Assembly: GCA_028278225.1 (NCBI GenBank)
Contig: JANQEU010000047.1
Span: 1-64,000 of the forward strand
Source of the DNA: Cyclobacteriaceae bacterium
GTDB taxonomy: Bacteria; Bacteroidota; Bacteroidia; Cytophagales; Cyclobacteriaceae
Reading direction: 5' to 3'
DNA length: 64,000 nucleotides
Shown: positions 55,581-63,799 of the stretch, piece after piece
How the letters are laid out: each line of letters begins with the position of its first letter
Numbering within the stretch: position 1 is the stretch's first letter
Position numbers and translations under genes: made by a program
Notes under the pieces: model-generated
Seen by the model: only the letters and a program-made list of their open reading frames with translations
The model's database searches: none
Told to the model about the DNA's origin: nothing

Positions 55581-57395
55581 TATCTAAGAGCACTTTCCAT
55601 ATTACTGATCCTTATTTCGGTTTCGATCACAGGTTACAGTCAGGACAATTCCGATACTAAACTGGCGAATCAATACTATTTACAAGGAGATTTGGAAAAG
55701 GCGGAAATTCTATTTCAAAAACTGGCCCGGAGAAAAACATTCATTCCTGAAATACATGCCAACTATCTTGCTCTCCTGTTGAACAAACCGGATCATGATG
55801 AAGCAGTTAAATATCTGGAAAAAGCCCTGAAGTATTTCCCGGAAAATCTGCAATATCATACGGATCTTATCTATGTATACCACATTTCCGATCGCCTGAA
55901 GGAGAAAGAGAGCTATTTGTCTCATGTATTGAATGAACATGGTCGAAATCAATATCAACTCAATCTCATTGCCCAAAACCTGGTTAACCGGCAATTGCTT
56001 GATGAGGCTCTTGATTTTCTGAGACGTGCCCGGAAAGTAAATGGTAATCCAAGAGCTTTTTCCCTGGACATTGCCGCCATTCACCGGATGAGAAACGACA
56101 AAGAGGCGATGACCGAAGAATACCTTAATTACGCAATGAGTAATCCGGGCAATACCAATTATATCAAAAATATTTTTCAGGTTCTGCTTACTGAAGATGA
56201 CGATCTTGATTTTCTCGAGCAGACCCTCATCAGAAAAGTCCAGCGGCAACCGGATCAATTGGTCTATTCCGAACTACTCATATGGGTTGAATTGCAACGC
56301 AAAAACTTTTACGGAGCCTTCGTTCAGTCCAGGGCACTTGACAAACGGCTGGGAAAACCGGGAGATGAGTCGATGAAAATCGGATCAATTGCGATGGATA
56401 ACGAGTACTGGCAGGATGCAATGGATATATTCGGCTACATCGTTAATGAATATCCGGGAGGCTACCACTATGCGAAGGCAAAACAATTGAAAATCAAATC
56501 GGCCGAAAATTTGGTAAAAAATCAGTTTCCAGTAGACCTAACCCGGATAAGAAGTCTTACAAATGATTATCAGTCGCTTTTCAATGAGATCGGACCCACA
56601 GCCGAAACCCTCGATGCCCTGAGAAATAAAGCGCTCTTACATGCATTTTATTTGCAAGAAATGGATAGCGCAATTCTTATATTGAGCAAAATAATAAATA
56701 CACCCCGTGTATCCCGCCACCTGATTTCCAGGTGCAAATTAAATCTTGGAGATATCCATCTTCTCATAGATGATCCGTGGGAAGCTTCTCTCCTTTATTC
56801 ACAGGTCGAAAAAACAAATAAATACTCTACAACCGGATATGATGCTAAACTTAAGAATGCAAAACTCCATTACTTTACGGGTAACTTCTCATTGGCAAAG
56901 AGTCATTTGGACATACTGAAGCAGGCCACAACAAAAAAAATATCCAATGACGCCATAGACCTGGGATTATTAATAAACAATAACACCGTTTTCGATACGA
57001 CAGATCAGGTAATGCAAACTTTCGCGAATATTGAACTACTGAGATATCAGCATCAGGATCAAAATGCCAGGCAGGAACTGGAAACGTTAATTGCCGAAAA
57101 CCCGAAACACTCACTGGTGGACGAAGCATTATGGCTGTTAACTGATATTGACATGAAAAGGGGGAATTTTAATGAAGCAATATCTCATCTGGATAAGATC
57201 ATAGATCATCATGCAGAAGATATACTGGGTGATGATGCCTTTTTCCTGAAAGCAGAGATCCTCGACCGTCATCTCAATGATTCCGAATCTGCAAAGTCTT
57301 TCTACAGGGAATTTATTGATAAATATCCCGGAAGCATGTACTCTGCAGAAGCCCGGAAACGCTTCCGGCAGCTTCGCGGAGATTTTGTGAACTAG
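55572..57395 (+). CDS. Exported TPR-repeat protein
   Basis: 607 residues from GTG 55572, which overlaps the last DnaA-like box. Signal peptide ends ISVSITGYSQ. It is filled with degenerate TPR helical hairpins (ANQYYLQGDLEKAEILFQ, DEAVKYLEKALKYFP, HLDKIIDHHAEDILGDDAFFLKA). TPR proteins are assembly scaffolds; the partner is unknown. Its stop overlaps the convergent next gene by 4 bp. Confidence 0.85.
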   Translation: MDKYLRALSILLILISVSITGYSQDNSDTKLANQYYLQGDLEKAEILFQKLARRKTFIPEIHANYLALLLNKPDHDEAVKYLEKALKYFPENLQYHTDLIYVYHISDRLKEKESYLSHVLNEHGRNQYQLNLIAQNLVNRQLLDEALDFLRRARKVNGNPRAFSLDIAAIHRMRNDKEAMTEEYLNYAMSNPGNTNYIKNIFQVLLTEDDDLDFLEQTLIRKVQRQPDQLVYSELLIWVELQRKNFYGAFVQSRALDKRLGKPGDESMKIGSIAMDNEYWQDAMDIFGYIVNEYPGGYHYAKAKQLKIKSAENLVKNQFPVDLTRIRSLTNDYQSLFNEIGPTAETLDALRNKALLHAFYLQEMDSAILILSKIINTPRVSRHLISRCKLNLGDIHLLIDDPWEASLLYSQVEKTNKYSTTGYDAKLKNAKLHYFTGNFSLAKSHLDILKQATTKKISNDAIDLGLLINNNTVFDTTDQVMQTFANIELLRYQHQDQNARQELETLIAENPKHSLVDEALWLLTDIDMKRGNFNEAISHLDKIIDHHAEDILGDDAFFLKAEILDRHLNDSESAKSFYREFIDKYPGSMYSAEARKRFRQLRGDFVN

Positions 57396-57967
57396 ATAAA
57401 GACCAGTCTGGGTGAAGGAGTCGGCTCCATAAGAGACGGATCGGGCTTAAAGTGTCTGTCATAAAAGCCATTTAAAAAATCTGTCGTCGGATTGGAAAGC
57501 AGCGGCAGTACATCGTCGATTGCCGGACCACCGACCATGTACGGAGGGATTCCCTTGAAAAGCTTGTCTCCCTTGCAATAAGCGTAAATCTGATATTCAT
57601 CAAGATCCCATAAAGACTGATTTTTTATTATGCAACGACCGAGACATTGATCCATATCCAGATCTTTTTCCGTGGGTTCCGCCTGTTGTATATTCAAAAT
57701 TCCACTTTGGAAATAAGCATCAAGTTTAGTCATTGACTCTTTCGAAAATTCATTTCTCATCTTCATGGCGCAATCCACACAAATTGCATAATCAAAAATG
57801 GTATCCGTGGCACTGTAGCCCCTGTATTTTCGAATTGCCTTTTCAATGAAATATTCTTTTCCATCCAATAAAAAGGTATTACATTCTATGCATCGATCAA
57901 ATGGTTGATTTGTTTCGAATGAATAAAACTCCTTAGGTATCTCCTGGTATAGATTTTTGTCTTCCAT
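57392..57967 (-). CDS. Conserved hypothetical protein with two CxxC motifs
   Basis: 191 residues, cytosolic. CIEC at about 26-29 and CVDC at about 63-66 suggest a zinc ribbon. Later DQCLGRC adds more Cys. The C-terminal half ends in PSLMEPTPSPRLVFI. No family recognised; it is convergent with the TPR gene. Confidence 0.6.
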   Translation of the reverse strand: MEDKNLYQEIPKEFYSFETNQPFDRCIECNTFLLDGKEYFIEKAIRKYRGYSATDTIFDYAICVDCAMKMRNEFSKESMTKLDAYFQSGILNIQQAEPTEKDLDMDQCLGRCIIKNQSLWDLDEYQIYAYCKGDKLFKGIPPYMVGGPAIDDVLPLLSNPTTDFLNGFYDRHFKPDPSLMEPTPSPRLVFI

Positions 57968-58013
57968 AAAACAAATTCAATTTATAAATAACAAATGGCA
58001 AGACAGAAAATAG

Positions 58014-58044
58014 TATGCATGCATAACATTTTTTGTTATCTTTG
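58014..58044 (+). promoter_or_regulatory. MarR promoter with two palindromes
   Basis: A perfect palindrome TATGCATGCATA (58014-58025) adjoins an inverted repeat ATAACA-TTTTT-TGTTAT (58023-58039), which overlaps the -7 box TATCTTTG (58037-58044, exact TAnnTTTG). The ATG of the MarR gene is at 58063, 18 bp on. Autoregulation by that MarR protein is a natural inference. Confidence 0.55.
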
Positions 58045-58062
58045 ACATCCCTTGATGAAACG

Positions 58063-58536
58063 ATGAAAAGAGAAGAATCGGTCGACTACAACATTAAAAT
58101 TGCCTGGCATTCCATTTCCAGAATGTATAATCAATATGGACAGGATTTCGACATTACGGCCTCCACAGGATTTGTTCTGCTCAATATAGATGTTGATCGC
58201 GGAACACCCGCAACTAAAATTGCCCCGATGATGGGTTTGGAATCCAGAAGTCTCACCCGGATGCTAAGGACGATGGAAGAAAAAAATTGGATCTATCGTG
58301 AAAAGGATCCCGAAGACGGCAGATCAGTCAGGATCTTTCTGACGGACCTTGGTAAGGAAAAAAGAGAAATTTCACGATTATCAGTTCGGGAATTTAACAA
58401 TCGAATAAGGGAACAAGTGCCGGAGGATCAGCTTGAGATCTTCTTTAGAGTTATCCAGACCATCAATAAAGTTTCCGAAAACAAAGAATTTGTTAATTCA
58501 TTTTTAAGCCGAATGGGATCGATAGTTCCTCACTAA
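58063..58536 (+). CDS. MarR family transcriptional regulator of the beta-oxidation cluster
   Basis: 157 residues from the ATG at 58063 (frame opens at TTG 58033 within the promoter). Winged helix: ATKIAPMMGLESRSLTRMLRTMEEKNWIYREKDPEDGRSVRI. It precedes the FadN-type gene by 22 bp, so is likely co-transcribed and regulates it in response to acyl-CoA. Confidence 0.88.
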   Translation: MKREESVDYNIKIAWHSISRMYNQYGQDFDITASTGFVLLNIDVDRGTPATKIAPMMGLESRSLTRMLRTMEEKNWIYREKDPEDGRSVRIFLTDLGKEKREISRLSVREFNNRIREQVPEDQLEIFFRVIQTINKVSENKEFVNSFLSRMGSIVPH

Positions 58537-58558
58537 ATTTTAAATCATACCACAAGAA

Positions 58559-60961
58559 ATGAAAAGAACCATCAAGAAGGCAGCTGTACTGGGATCAGGT
58601 ATTATGGGTTCCAGAATAGCCTGTCACTTTGCCAACATTGGACTCGAAGTCCTGCTTTTAGATATTGTCCCTCCGGAGTTATCAGCTGAAGAAAAATCGA
58701 AAGGACTAACCCTTGATGACGGGATTGTAAGAAACAGGCTGGTAAATTCATCCCTTCAAAGTGTAATCAAGTCAAAACCATCCCCACTTTACCACAAGAA
58801 AAGGGCATCATTAATAACTACAGGCAATTTTGATGATGATCTGGAAAAAATAAAGGAAGCAGACTGGGTGATTGAGGCAATTGTGGAAAATCTTGATATA
58901 AAGAAAAGTCTGTTTGAGAAAGTCGAAAAATTCAGGACTCCCGGCACGCTGATCACTTCGAATACATCCGGCATTCCCATCAGCCTGATGATGGATGGCA
59001 GGGATGACGACTTCCAAAAACACTTTTGCGGAACACACTTTTTCAATCCTCCCAGGTATTTAAGGCTCCTTGAAATAATACCGACACCCAAAACCGATCC
59101 GGGGGTTATTGACTTTCTTATGCACTATGGCGACTTGTATCTCGGAAAAGAAACGGTCCTGTGCAAGGACACACCGGCTTTCATAGCCAACAGAATCGGG
59201 GTTTACGCCATGATGTCCGGAATGCATGCGGTTTCGGATTTCGATTTCTCCGTGGGTGAAATTGATAAACTGACCGGTCCTGTGATCGGAAGAGCAAAAT
59301 CAGCAACATTCAGAACATCCGACCTCGTTGGTCTCGACACCACAGTAAATGTTTCGCGAAACCTGGTACAGGCCTTAAAACATGATGAGGGGATTTCCAA
59401 TTTTGAATTGCCCGAAATTGTGAAGGAGCTTTATGATCGAAAATGGTTCGGAGACAAAACTAAACAGGGATTTTATAAGAAAACAGTAGATAAAGAAGGT
59501 AAAAGAGAAATACTCGAATTGAACCTGAAGACCTTCGAGTATGAACAAAAAAAGAAGTCAAAGCTTCAAATCCTTGATCATACCAAAAATGTGGAAGATC
59601 TCAAGGAAAGATTGCGCACGGCGATTGACCTTGAAGGGCCGGAAGGAGATTTTTATCGTGCCACATTCTATGACCTTTTCACATACAGCACCAATCGAAT
59701 CCCCGAGATAGCGGACGAACTTTTCAGGATTGATCAGGCGGTATCTGCCGGGTTTGCGTGGGAGCTGGGACCATTTGAGACCTGGGACGCCATGGGGACG
59801 AGATCGATTTTTGAAAAAATGGCAGTAGCCGGCAAAGAAGTAGCGCCATGGGTATCTGAAATGTTTGATGCTGGATTCGAGTCATTTTACAAATTTGAAA
59901 ATGGCAAAAAACATTATTACGACATTCCGTCCAAATCGTACAAGGTAGTTCAGGGAACTGAAGGACTGATTATCCTGGATGCTTTCAAAGAAAACAATGT
60001 GGTCTGGAAAAACGACGGTTCAACGCTGTATGATATTGGTGATGGCATTCTAAACCTGGAGTTCCACACCAAGATGAATTCCATCGGCGCGGAAGTTGTA
60101 GAAGGCATCAACACTGCAATTAATATGGCGGAGAAGGATTTCCAGGCTCTGGTTATTGGTAACGAAGGTCAGAATTTTTCTGCGGGCGCCAATCTGGCCA
60201 TGCTGTTTATGTATGCCGTTGATCAGGAGTTTGATGAGATCGAGCTCATGATCCGGACTTTTCAAAACACTATGACGCGAGCGAGATTTTCATCAATACC
60301 CGTAATAAGTGCCCCCGCCGGATTGGCATTAGGTGGTGGATGTGAACTCTCCCTGCATTGTGATGGCATACAGCCGCTGGCTGAAACGTACATTGGCCTG
60401 GTGGAAGTAGGTGTTGGTTTGATTCCGGGTGGTGGTGGAACGAAAGAATTTACCCTACGCGCTTCGGATGAGTACATCAATGGAGATCCGGAACTAAACA
60501 CACTCCAGGAGTACTTTATGAATATAGCCACTGCCAAGGTAGCCACCTCTGCCGAAGAAGCGAGGGATATGAGAATTCTGAAACCGGGGGATCAGGTAAC
60601 GCTGAACAGATCGCGACTTCTGGCGGATGCAAAAGACAGGGCCTTAAAACTGGTGGAAGCAGGTTATACGCAACCAGTTCCAAGAGCGGATATTAAGGTT
60701 CAGGGTACTACGGGGCTGGCGATGTTTGCAGCGGGAATTACAGGAATGAACTACGCAAATTATGCGTCGGATCATGACGCTAAAATTGCCCATAAGTTGT
60801 CATGGATCATGAATGGTGGGGACCTGAGTCAGCCGACGTTGGTTTCCGAGCAATACCTGCTCGATCTTGAGCGGGAAGCTTTTTTGAGTTTATGTGGCGA
60901 GCCGAAGACATTGGAGAGGATACAGAGTGTATTGTTTAAGGGCAAGCCTTTGAGAAATTAG
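58559..60961 (+). CDS. fadN: 3-hydroxyacyl-CoA dehydrogenase/enoyl-CoA hydratase fusion (FadN-type)
   Basis: 800 residues. Dehydrogenase first: NAD-binding GSGIMG (12-17), catalytic His in CGTHFFNPPRYL (about 160). Enoyl-CoA hydratase/crotonase domain at the C end, with oxyanion-hole segments SAGANLAM (about 541) and LALGGGCEL (about 587). The order is that of Bacillus FadN, unlike proteobacterial FadB (hydratase first). It carries out steps 2 and 3 of fatty-acid beta-oxidation. A thiolase gene follows at 61512. Confidence 0.92.
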   Translation: MKRTIKKAAVLGSGIMGSRIACHFANIGLEVLLLDIVPPELSAEEKSKGLTLDDGIVRNRLVNSSLQSVIKSKPSPLYHKKRASLITTGNFDDDLEKIKEADWVIEAIVENLDIKKSLFEKVEKFRTPGTLITSNTSGIPISLMMDGRDDDFQKHFCGTHFFNPPRYLRLLEIIPTPKTDPGVIDFLMHYGDLYLGKETVLCKDTPAFIANRIGVYAMMSGMHAVSDFDFSVGEIDKLTGPVIGRAKSATFRTSDLVGLDTTVNVSRNLVQALKHDEGISNFELPEIVKELYDRKWFGDKTKQGFYKKTVDKEGKREILELNLKTFEYEQKKKSKLQILDHTKNVEDLKERLRTAIDLEGPEGDFYRATFYDLFTYSTNRIPEIADELFRIDQAVSAGFAWELGPFETWDAMGTRSIFEKMAVAGKEVAPWVSEMFDAGFESFYKFENGKKHYYDIPSKSYKVVQGTEGLIILDAFKENNVVWKNDGSTLYDIGDGILNLEFHTKMNSIGAEVVEGINTAINMAEKDFQALVIGNEGQNFSAGANLAMLFMYAVDQEFDEIELMIRTFQNTMTRARFSSIPVISAPAGLALGGGCELSLHCDGIQPLAETYIGLVEVGVGLIPGGGGTKEFTLRASDEYINGDPELNTLQEYFMNIATAKVATSAEEARDMRILKPGDQVTLNRSRLLADAKDRALKLVEAGYTQPVPRADIKVQGTTGLAMFAAGITGMNYANYASDHDAKIAHKLSWIMNGGDLSQPTLVSEQYLLDLEREAFLSLCGEPKTLERIQSVLFKGKPLRN

Positions 60962-60966
60962 TTTTA

Positions 60967-61378
60967 GTAGGCAGTAAGCACAAGGCATATGGATTTTAGA
61001 GACCTCATAGTTTACAAAAAGGCATTTGATTTGGCGATGGAGATATTTGAGTTGACAAAGAAATTTCCGAAAGAAGAAACTTATTCTTTGACGGATCAAA
61101 TCAGGAGATCTTCAAGGTCAGTTTGTGCGAATGTAGGTGAAGCCTATAGAAAGCGACAATATCAGCCATATTTTCTAAATCGCATTTCAGATGCAGATAT
61201 GGAAAATACGGAAACTCAGGTATGGCTGGATTTTTCCGAATCCTGCAAGTATATTGATTCAACAGTTAAGAAATTGCTTGTTGCACAATCGGAAGAAATC
61301 GGAAAACTGTTAAACCACATGTTGCGATTTCCGGAAAAGTATTTGAAAACAAATGAAAAATAGTTGCTTACTGCCTAC
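60967..61378. repeat. 14-bp inverted repeats flanking the four-helix-bundle gene
   Basis: GTAGGCAGTAAGCA (60967-60980) is the exact reverse complement of TGCTTACTGCCTAC (61365-61378). They bracket the gene 60989-61363, eight bp before its start and one base after its stop. This resembles the ends of a mobile element, but no transposase is present and target-site duplications are not clear. Confidence 0.75.
60989..61363 (+). CDS. Four-helix-bundle protein (S23/23S-rRNA intervening-sequence family)
   Basis: 124 residues. The family pattern is MDFRDLIVYKKAFDLAMEIF, TKKFPKEETYSLTDQIRRSSRSVCANVGEAYRKRQYQ, and LLNHMLRFPEKYLK. These proteins were first found in 23S rRNA intervening sequences, and Avd of diversity-generating retroelements is a relative; most genomic copies have no known function. 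Placed between fadN-type and thiolase genes, and set in repeats, it looks inserted. Confidence 0.9.
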   Translation: MDFRDLIVYKKAFDLAMEIFELTKKFPKEETYSLTDQIRRSSRSVCANVGEAYRKRQYQPYFLNRISDADMENTETQVWLDFSESCKYIDSTVKKLLVAQSEEIGKLLNHMLRFPEKYLKTNEK

Positions 61379-61404
61379 TGCCTACTGCCTAAATGGATAC
61401 TGCC
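61369..61404. repeat. TACTGCC heptanucleotide tandem repeats
   Basis: TACTGCC at 61369-61375, 61376-61382 and 61383-61389 in tandem, and again at 61398-61404. The inverted partner GGCAGTA is found once before the gene (60970-60976). Confidence 0.85.
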
Positions 61405-61474
61405 AATTTCTAAAATTTGAAAAATAACTGAAATACAAAAAATGACGCGAACACTGATAGATAAGTTTTCTTAA

Positions 61475-61509
61475 TCTGATGTCTAAAGTCTAGCGTCTAA
61501 ATTCTAAAA
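61475..61509. repeat. TCTNNNN heptanucleotide repeats, cluster 1
   Basis: Five contiguous heptads: TCTGATG, TCTAAAG, TCTAGCG, TCTAAAT, TCTAAAA. They end two bases before the thiolase ATG and so occupy the place of a leader and ribosome-binding site. Confidence 0.85.
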
Positions 61510-61511
61510 CT

Positions 61512-62687
61512 ATGGATGCATACATTGTAGCTGGCTTTCGCTCAGCAGTTGGAAAGGCAAAAAAGGGAGGGTTCAGGTTTTATCGTCCGGATGACCTGGC
61601 CGCAGATGTTGTAAAACACCTGGTCAATTCCATTGACGGATTCGATGCGAAAAGGGTTGATGACCTTATCGTGGGGAACGCGATCCCTGAAGCCGAGCAG
61701 GGAATGCAAATGGGAAGGATGATCTCCTTGCTCTCATTACCCATCGAAGTACCCGGTATGATCATCAACAGGTACTGCGGATCCGGTTTGGAAGCCATCC
61801 ACCTGGCAAGTGCGAGAATTCATGCGGGAACTGCGAATTGCATTATCGCCGGAGGGACCGAGTCCATGTCCCTGGTGCCCATGCTGGGTTACAAGACGGC
61901 ATTGAACTGGAAAATCGCCCGGAACAATCCCGAATACTATCTCAGTATGGGATTGACGGCGGAGGAAATCGCAAAGGATTTTGATATCACAAAAGAACAG
62001 TCAGATGAGTTTGCACTCAATTCACATCTGAAAGCGGCAAAAGCAATAGCCGATGGAAAATTTAAAGATGAAATTCTTCCGGTGGAAGTACAGGAAGCCT
62101 ACGTGGGTGAGGATGGGAAACGTCATGAACGAAAATTTACGGTAGATACTGATGAATGTGTGAGAGCAGATACCACAATGGAAGGCCTGGCAAAGCTGAA
62201 ACCGGCATTCAAACAGGGTGGGCAAGTTACTGCAGGTAATTCCTCACCAACTTCGGATGGCGCGGCATTTGTGATGGTCATGTCAGAAAAAATGGTAAAA
62301 GAGTACAACCTCGAACCGATAGCGAGAATGGTGAGCTATTCAGCAGCCGGTGTGAATCCGAGGATTATGGGGATTGGACCGGTCGAAGCAGTTCCAAAAG
62401 CGCTGAAACAGGCTGGATTGAAGCAGGCTGATATTGAACTCGTTGAGCTTAACGAGGCTTTTGCAGCGCAGTCACTCGCGGTGATGAAAGAACTGGACCT
62501 CAACACTGAAATTTTGAATGTAAATGGAGGTGCCATTGCCCTTGGCCATCCGCTAGGCTGTACCGGCGCAAAACTATCGATCACTTTATTCAACGAAATG
62601 CGCCGCAGGAAGAACAAATATGGAATGGTTACGGCCTGTGTTGGTGGCGGGCAGGGGGTAGCAGGGATCTATGAGTTCCTGAATTAG
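61512..62687 (+). CDS. fadA: Acetyl-CoA acyltransferase (3-ketoacyl-CoA thiolase)
   Basis: 391 residues. Active-site Cys89 (NRYCGSG), His346 (LGHP) and Cys350 (GCTG) are all present. It cleaves 3-ketoacyl-CoA to acetyl-CoA and a shortened acyl-CoA, the last step of beta-oxidation, and so completes the pathway of the FadN-type enzyme upstream. No ribosome-binding site is obvious, because heptad repeats lie there. Confidence 0.95.
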   Translation: MDAYIVAGFRSAVGKAKKGGFRFYRPDDLAADVVKHLVNSIDGFDAKRVDDLIVGNAIPEAEQGMQMGRMISLLSLPIEVPGMIINRYCGSGLEAIHLASARIHAGTANCIIAGGTESMSLVPMLGYKTALNWKIARNNPEYYLSMGLTAEEIAKDFDITKEQSDEFALNSHLKAAKAIADGKFKDEILPVEVQEAYVGEDGKRHERKFTVDTDECVRADTTMEGLAKLKPAFKQGGQVTAGNSSPTSDGAAFVMVMSEKMVKEYNLEPIARMVSYSAAGVNPRIMGIGPVEAVPKALKQAGLKQADIELVELNEAFAAQSLAVMKELDLNTEILNVNGGAIALGHPLGCTGAKLSITLFNEMRRRKNKYGMVTACVGGGQGVAGIYEFLN

Positions 62688-62688
62688 A

Positions 62689-62977
62689 TTTTAGACGTTA
62701 GACAATAAATCTAAAGTCTAACATCTAGAATCTAACATCTATAATTATGAATAAATTTCTCCCGGAGGTCGAAATGACTTCTTAATGGAAGCGGCCTTCA
62801 TCCTATTAACCGATTACCTACGGCAATCCAACGTCTGATGTCTAAAATCTAACGTCTATAATTATGAATAGATTTCTCCCGGAGGTCGAAATGACTTCTT
62901 AGTGAGACCTGCCATCAGCCTTTCACCGATTACCTGCGATAATCTAACGTCTGATGTCTAAAATCTAACGTCTAATA
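62689..62977. repeat. TCTNNNN heptads and 117-bp tandem repeat after fadA
   Basis: Inverted heptads (TTTTAGA, CGTTAGA at 62689-62702) face direct ones (TCTAAAG, TCTAACA, TCTAGAA, TCTAACA, TCTATAA at 62710-62744). Two ~117-bp units follow (62738-62854 and 62855-62970), each ending in TCTGATG, TCTAAAA, TCTAACG. Each unit starts with a 12-codon frame ATGAAT(AAA/AGA)TTTCTC...GAC-TTC-TTA(A/G), i.e. M-N-K/R-F-L-P-E-V-E-M-T-S. The core AGATTTCTCC...GTCGAAATGAC recalls interspersed palindromic repeats common in this phylum. The trx stop codon (62972) lies in the last heptad. Confidence 0.8.
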
Positions 62978-63748
62978 AAGCGCCATATCGAATTTCCTGC
63001 GGTAAGTTTTAGTCAATTCGTCATCCGGACCCAGGAAGTTGAAAAGTGAGGCCCCGATCCGGACCGGGAGGTTATTTTGAAAACTTTTATCAAGTGTGAC
63101 AATGTCAATAAGCACCTTAATGCCGGCTTCCAGGGCCTTTTCAGACAAGAATTGTTTCAGTTCCAGCATTTTTGCTGAAACGGGACTGGAATTCTCCGGC
63201 AAATCATTCGTCATAAAATTGGCAAGTGCTGTAATGGTCCGTGAGTCGTCAAAAAGCTTGTTTGTAGGATGGATTTTGACCACCAGGTCACCTGCGGCCT
63301 GTGGATTTTCCCATAAGATCAATTTTGCCAGTGCTACCCGTCCTACGTCAAGATCAGGGTTATCTTTTACAAAACTTTCCAATTCCTCGAAGCTGTCACT
63401 GCCCCCGGATTTTTCGACCAACCTGTTTAGCACCTCGATCCGCTCGTCAGGGATCAGATCATTAAGCCATTTTTCCACTTCGTGCTTAGGCTTGGCGCCC
63501 GTGAACTGTCCGGCCTCTTCGCCATCAATGAATAATCTCACATCCGGAATACCGCGGATCTCAAATTGCCGGCTGATTTCAGGATTGGCATCTACGTCTA
63601 CCTTGACCAGTTTCCATCGCTTCTGACCTGCTTCCAGTTCTTCCAAAATGGGGCCAAGAAATTTGCACGGGCCGCACCATTCGGCCCAAAAGTCAACAAG
63701 TACAGGTTGTTCCTTACTTCTTTCGACTACTTCTTTTTGAAAATCCAT
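62972..63748 (-). CDS. Thioredoxin-domain protein with TPR-like C-terminal region (YbbN/CnoX-like)
   Basis: 258 residues. Active-site WCGPC at 24-28, thioredoxin fold to about 105, then a helical TPR-like tail. Matching family: the YbbN/CnoX co-chaperones that hold unfolded and oxidised proteins for GroEL. The dithiol is intact, unlike E. coli YbbN (SQHC), so this protein could also reduce disulfides. Confidence 0.85.
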   Translation of the reverse strand: MDFQKEVVERSKEQPVLVDFWAEWCGPCKFLGPILEELEAGQKRWKLVKVDVDANPEISRQFEIRGIPDVRLFIDGEEAGQFTGAKPKHEVEKWLNDLIPDERIEVLNRLVEKSGGSDSFEELESFVKDNPDLDVGRVALAKLILWENPQAAGDLVVKIHPTNKLFDDSRTITALANFMTNDLPENSSPVSAKMLELKQFLSEKALEAGIKVLIDIVTLDKSFQNNLPVRIGASLFNFLGPDDELTKTYRRKFDMALY

Positions 63749-63799
63749 GGATCAATGTCACATTTTTTTGTAAACATCAAATGAAATTGGAATGTTCTT

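Noticed and set aside
61369-62977. CRISPR array from regularly spaced repeats
   Set aside because: Units are 7 nt with no spacers of CRISPR length and no cas genes.
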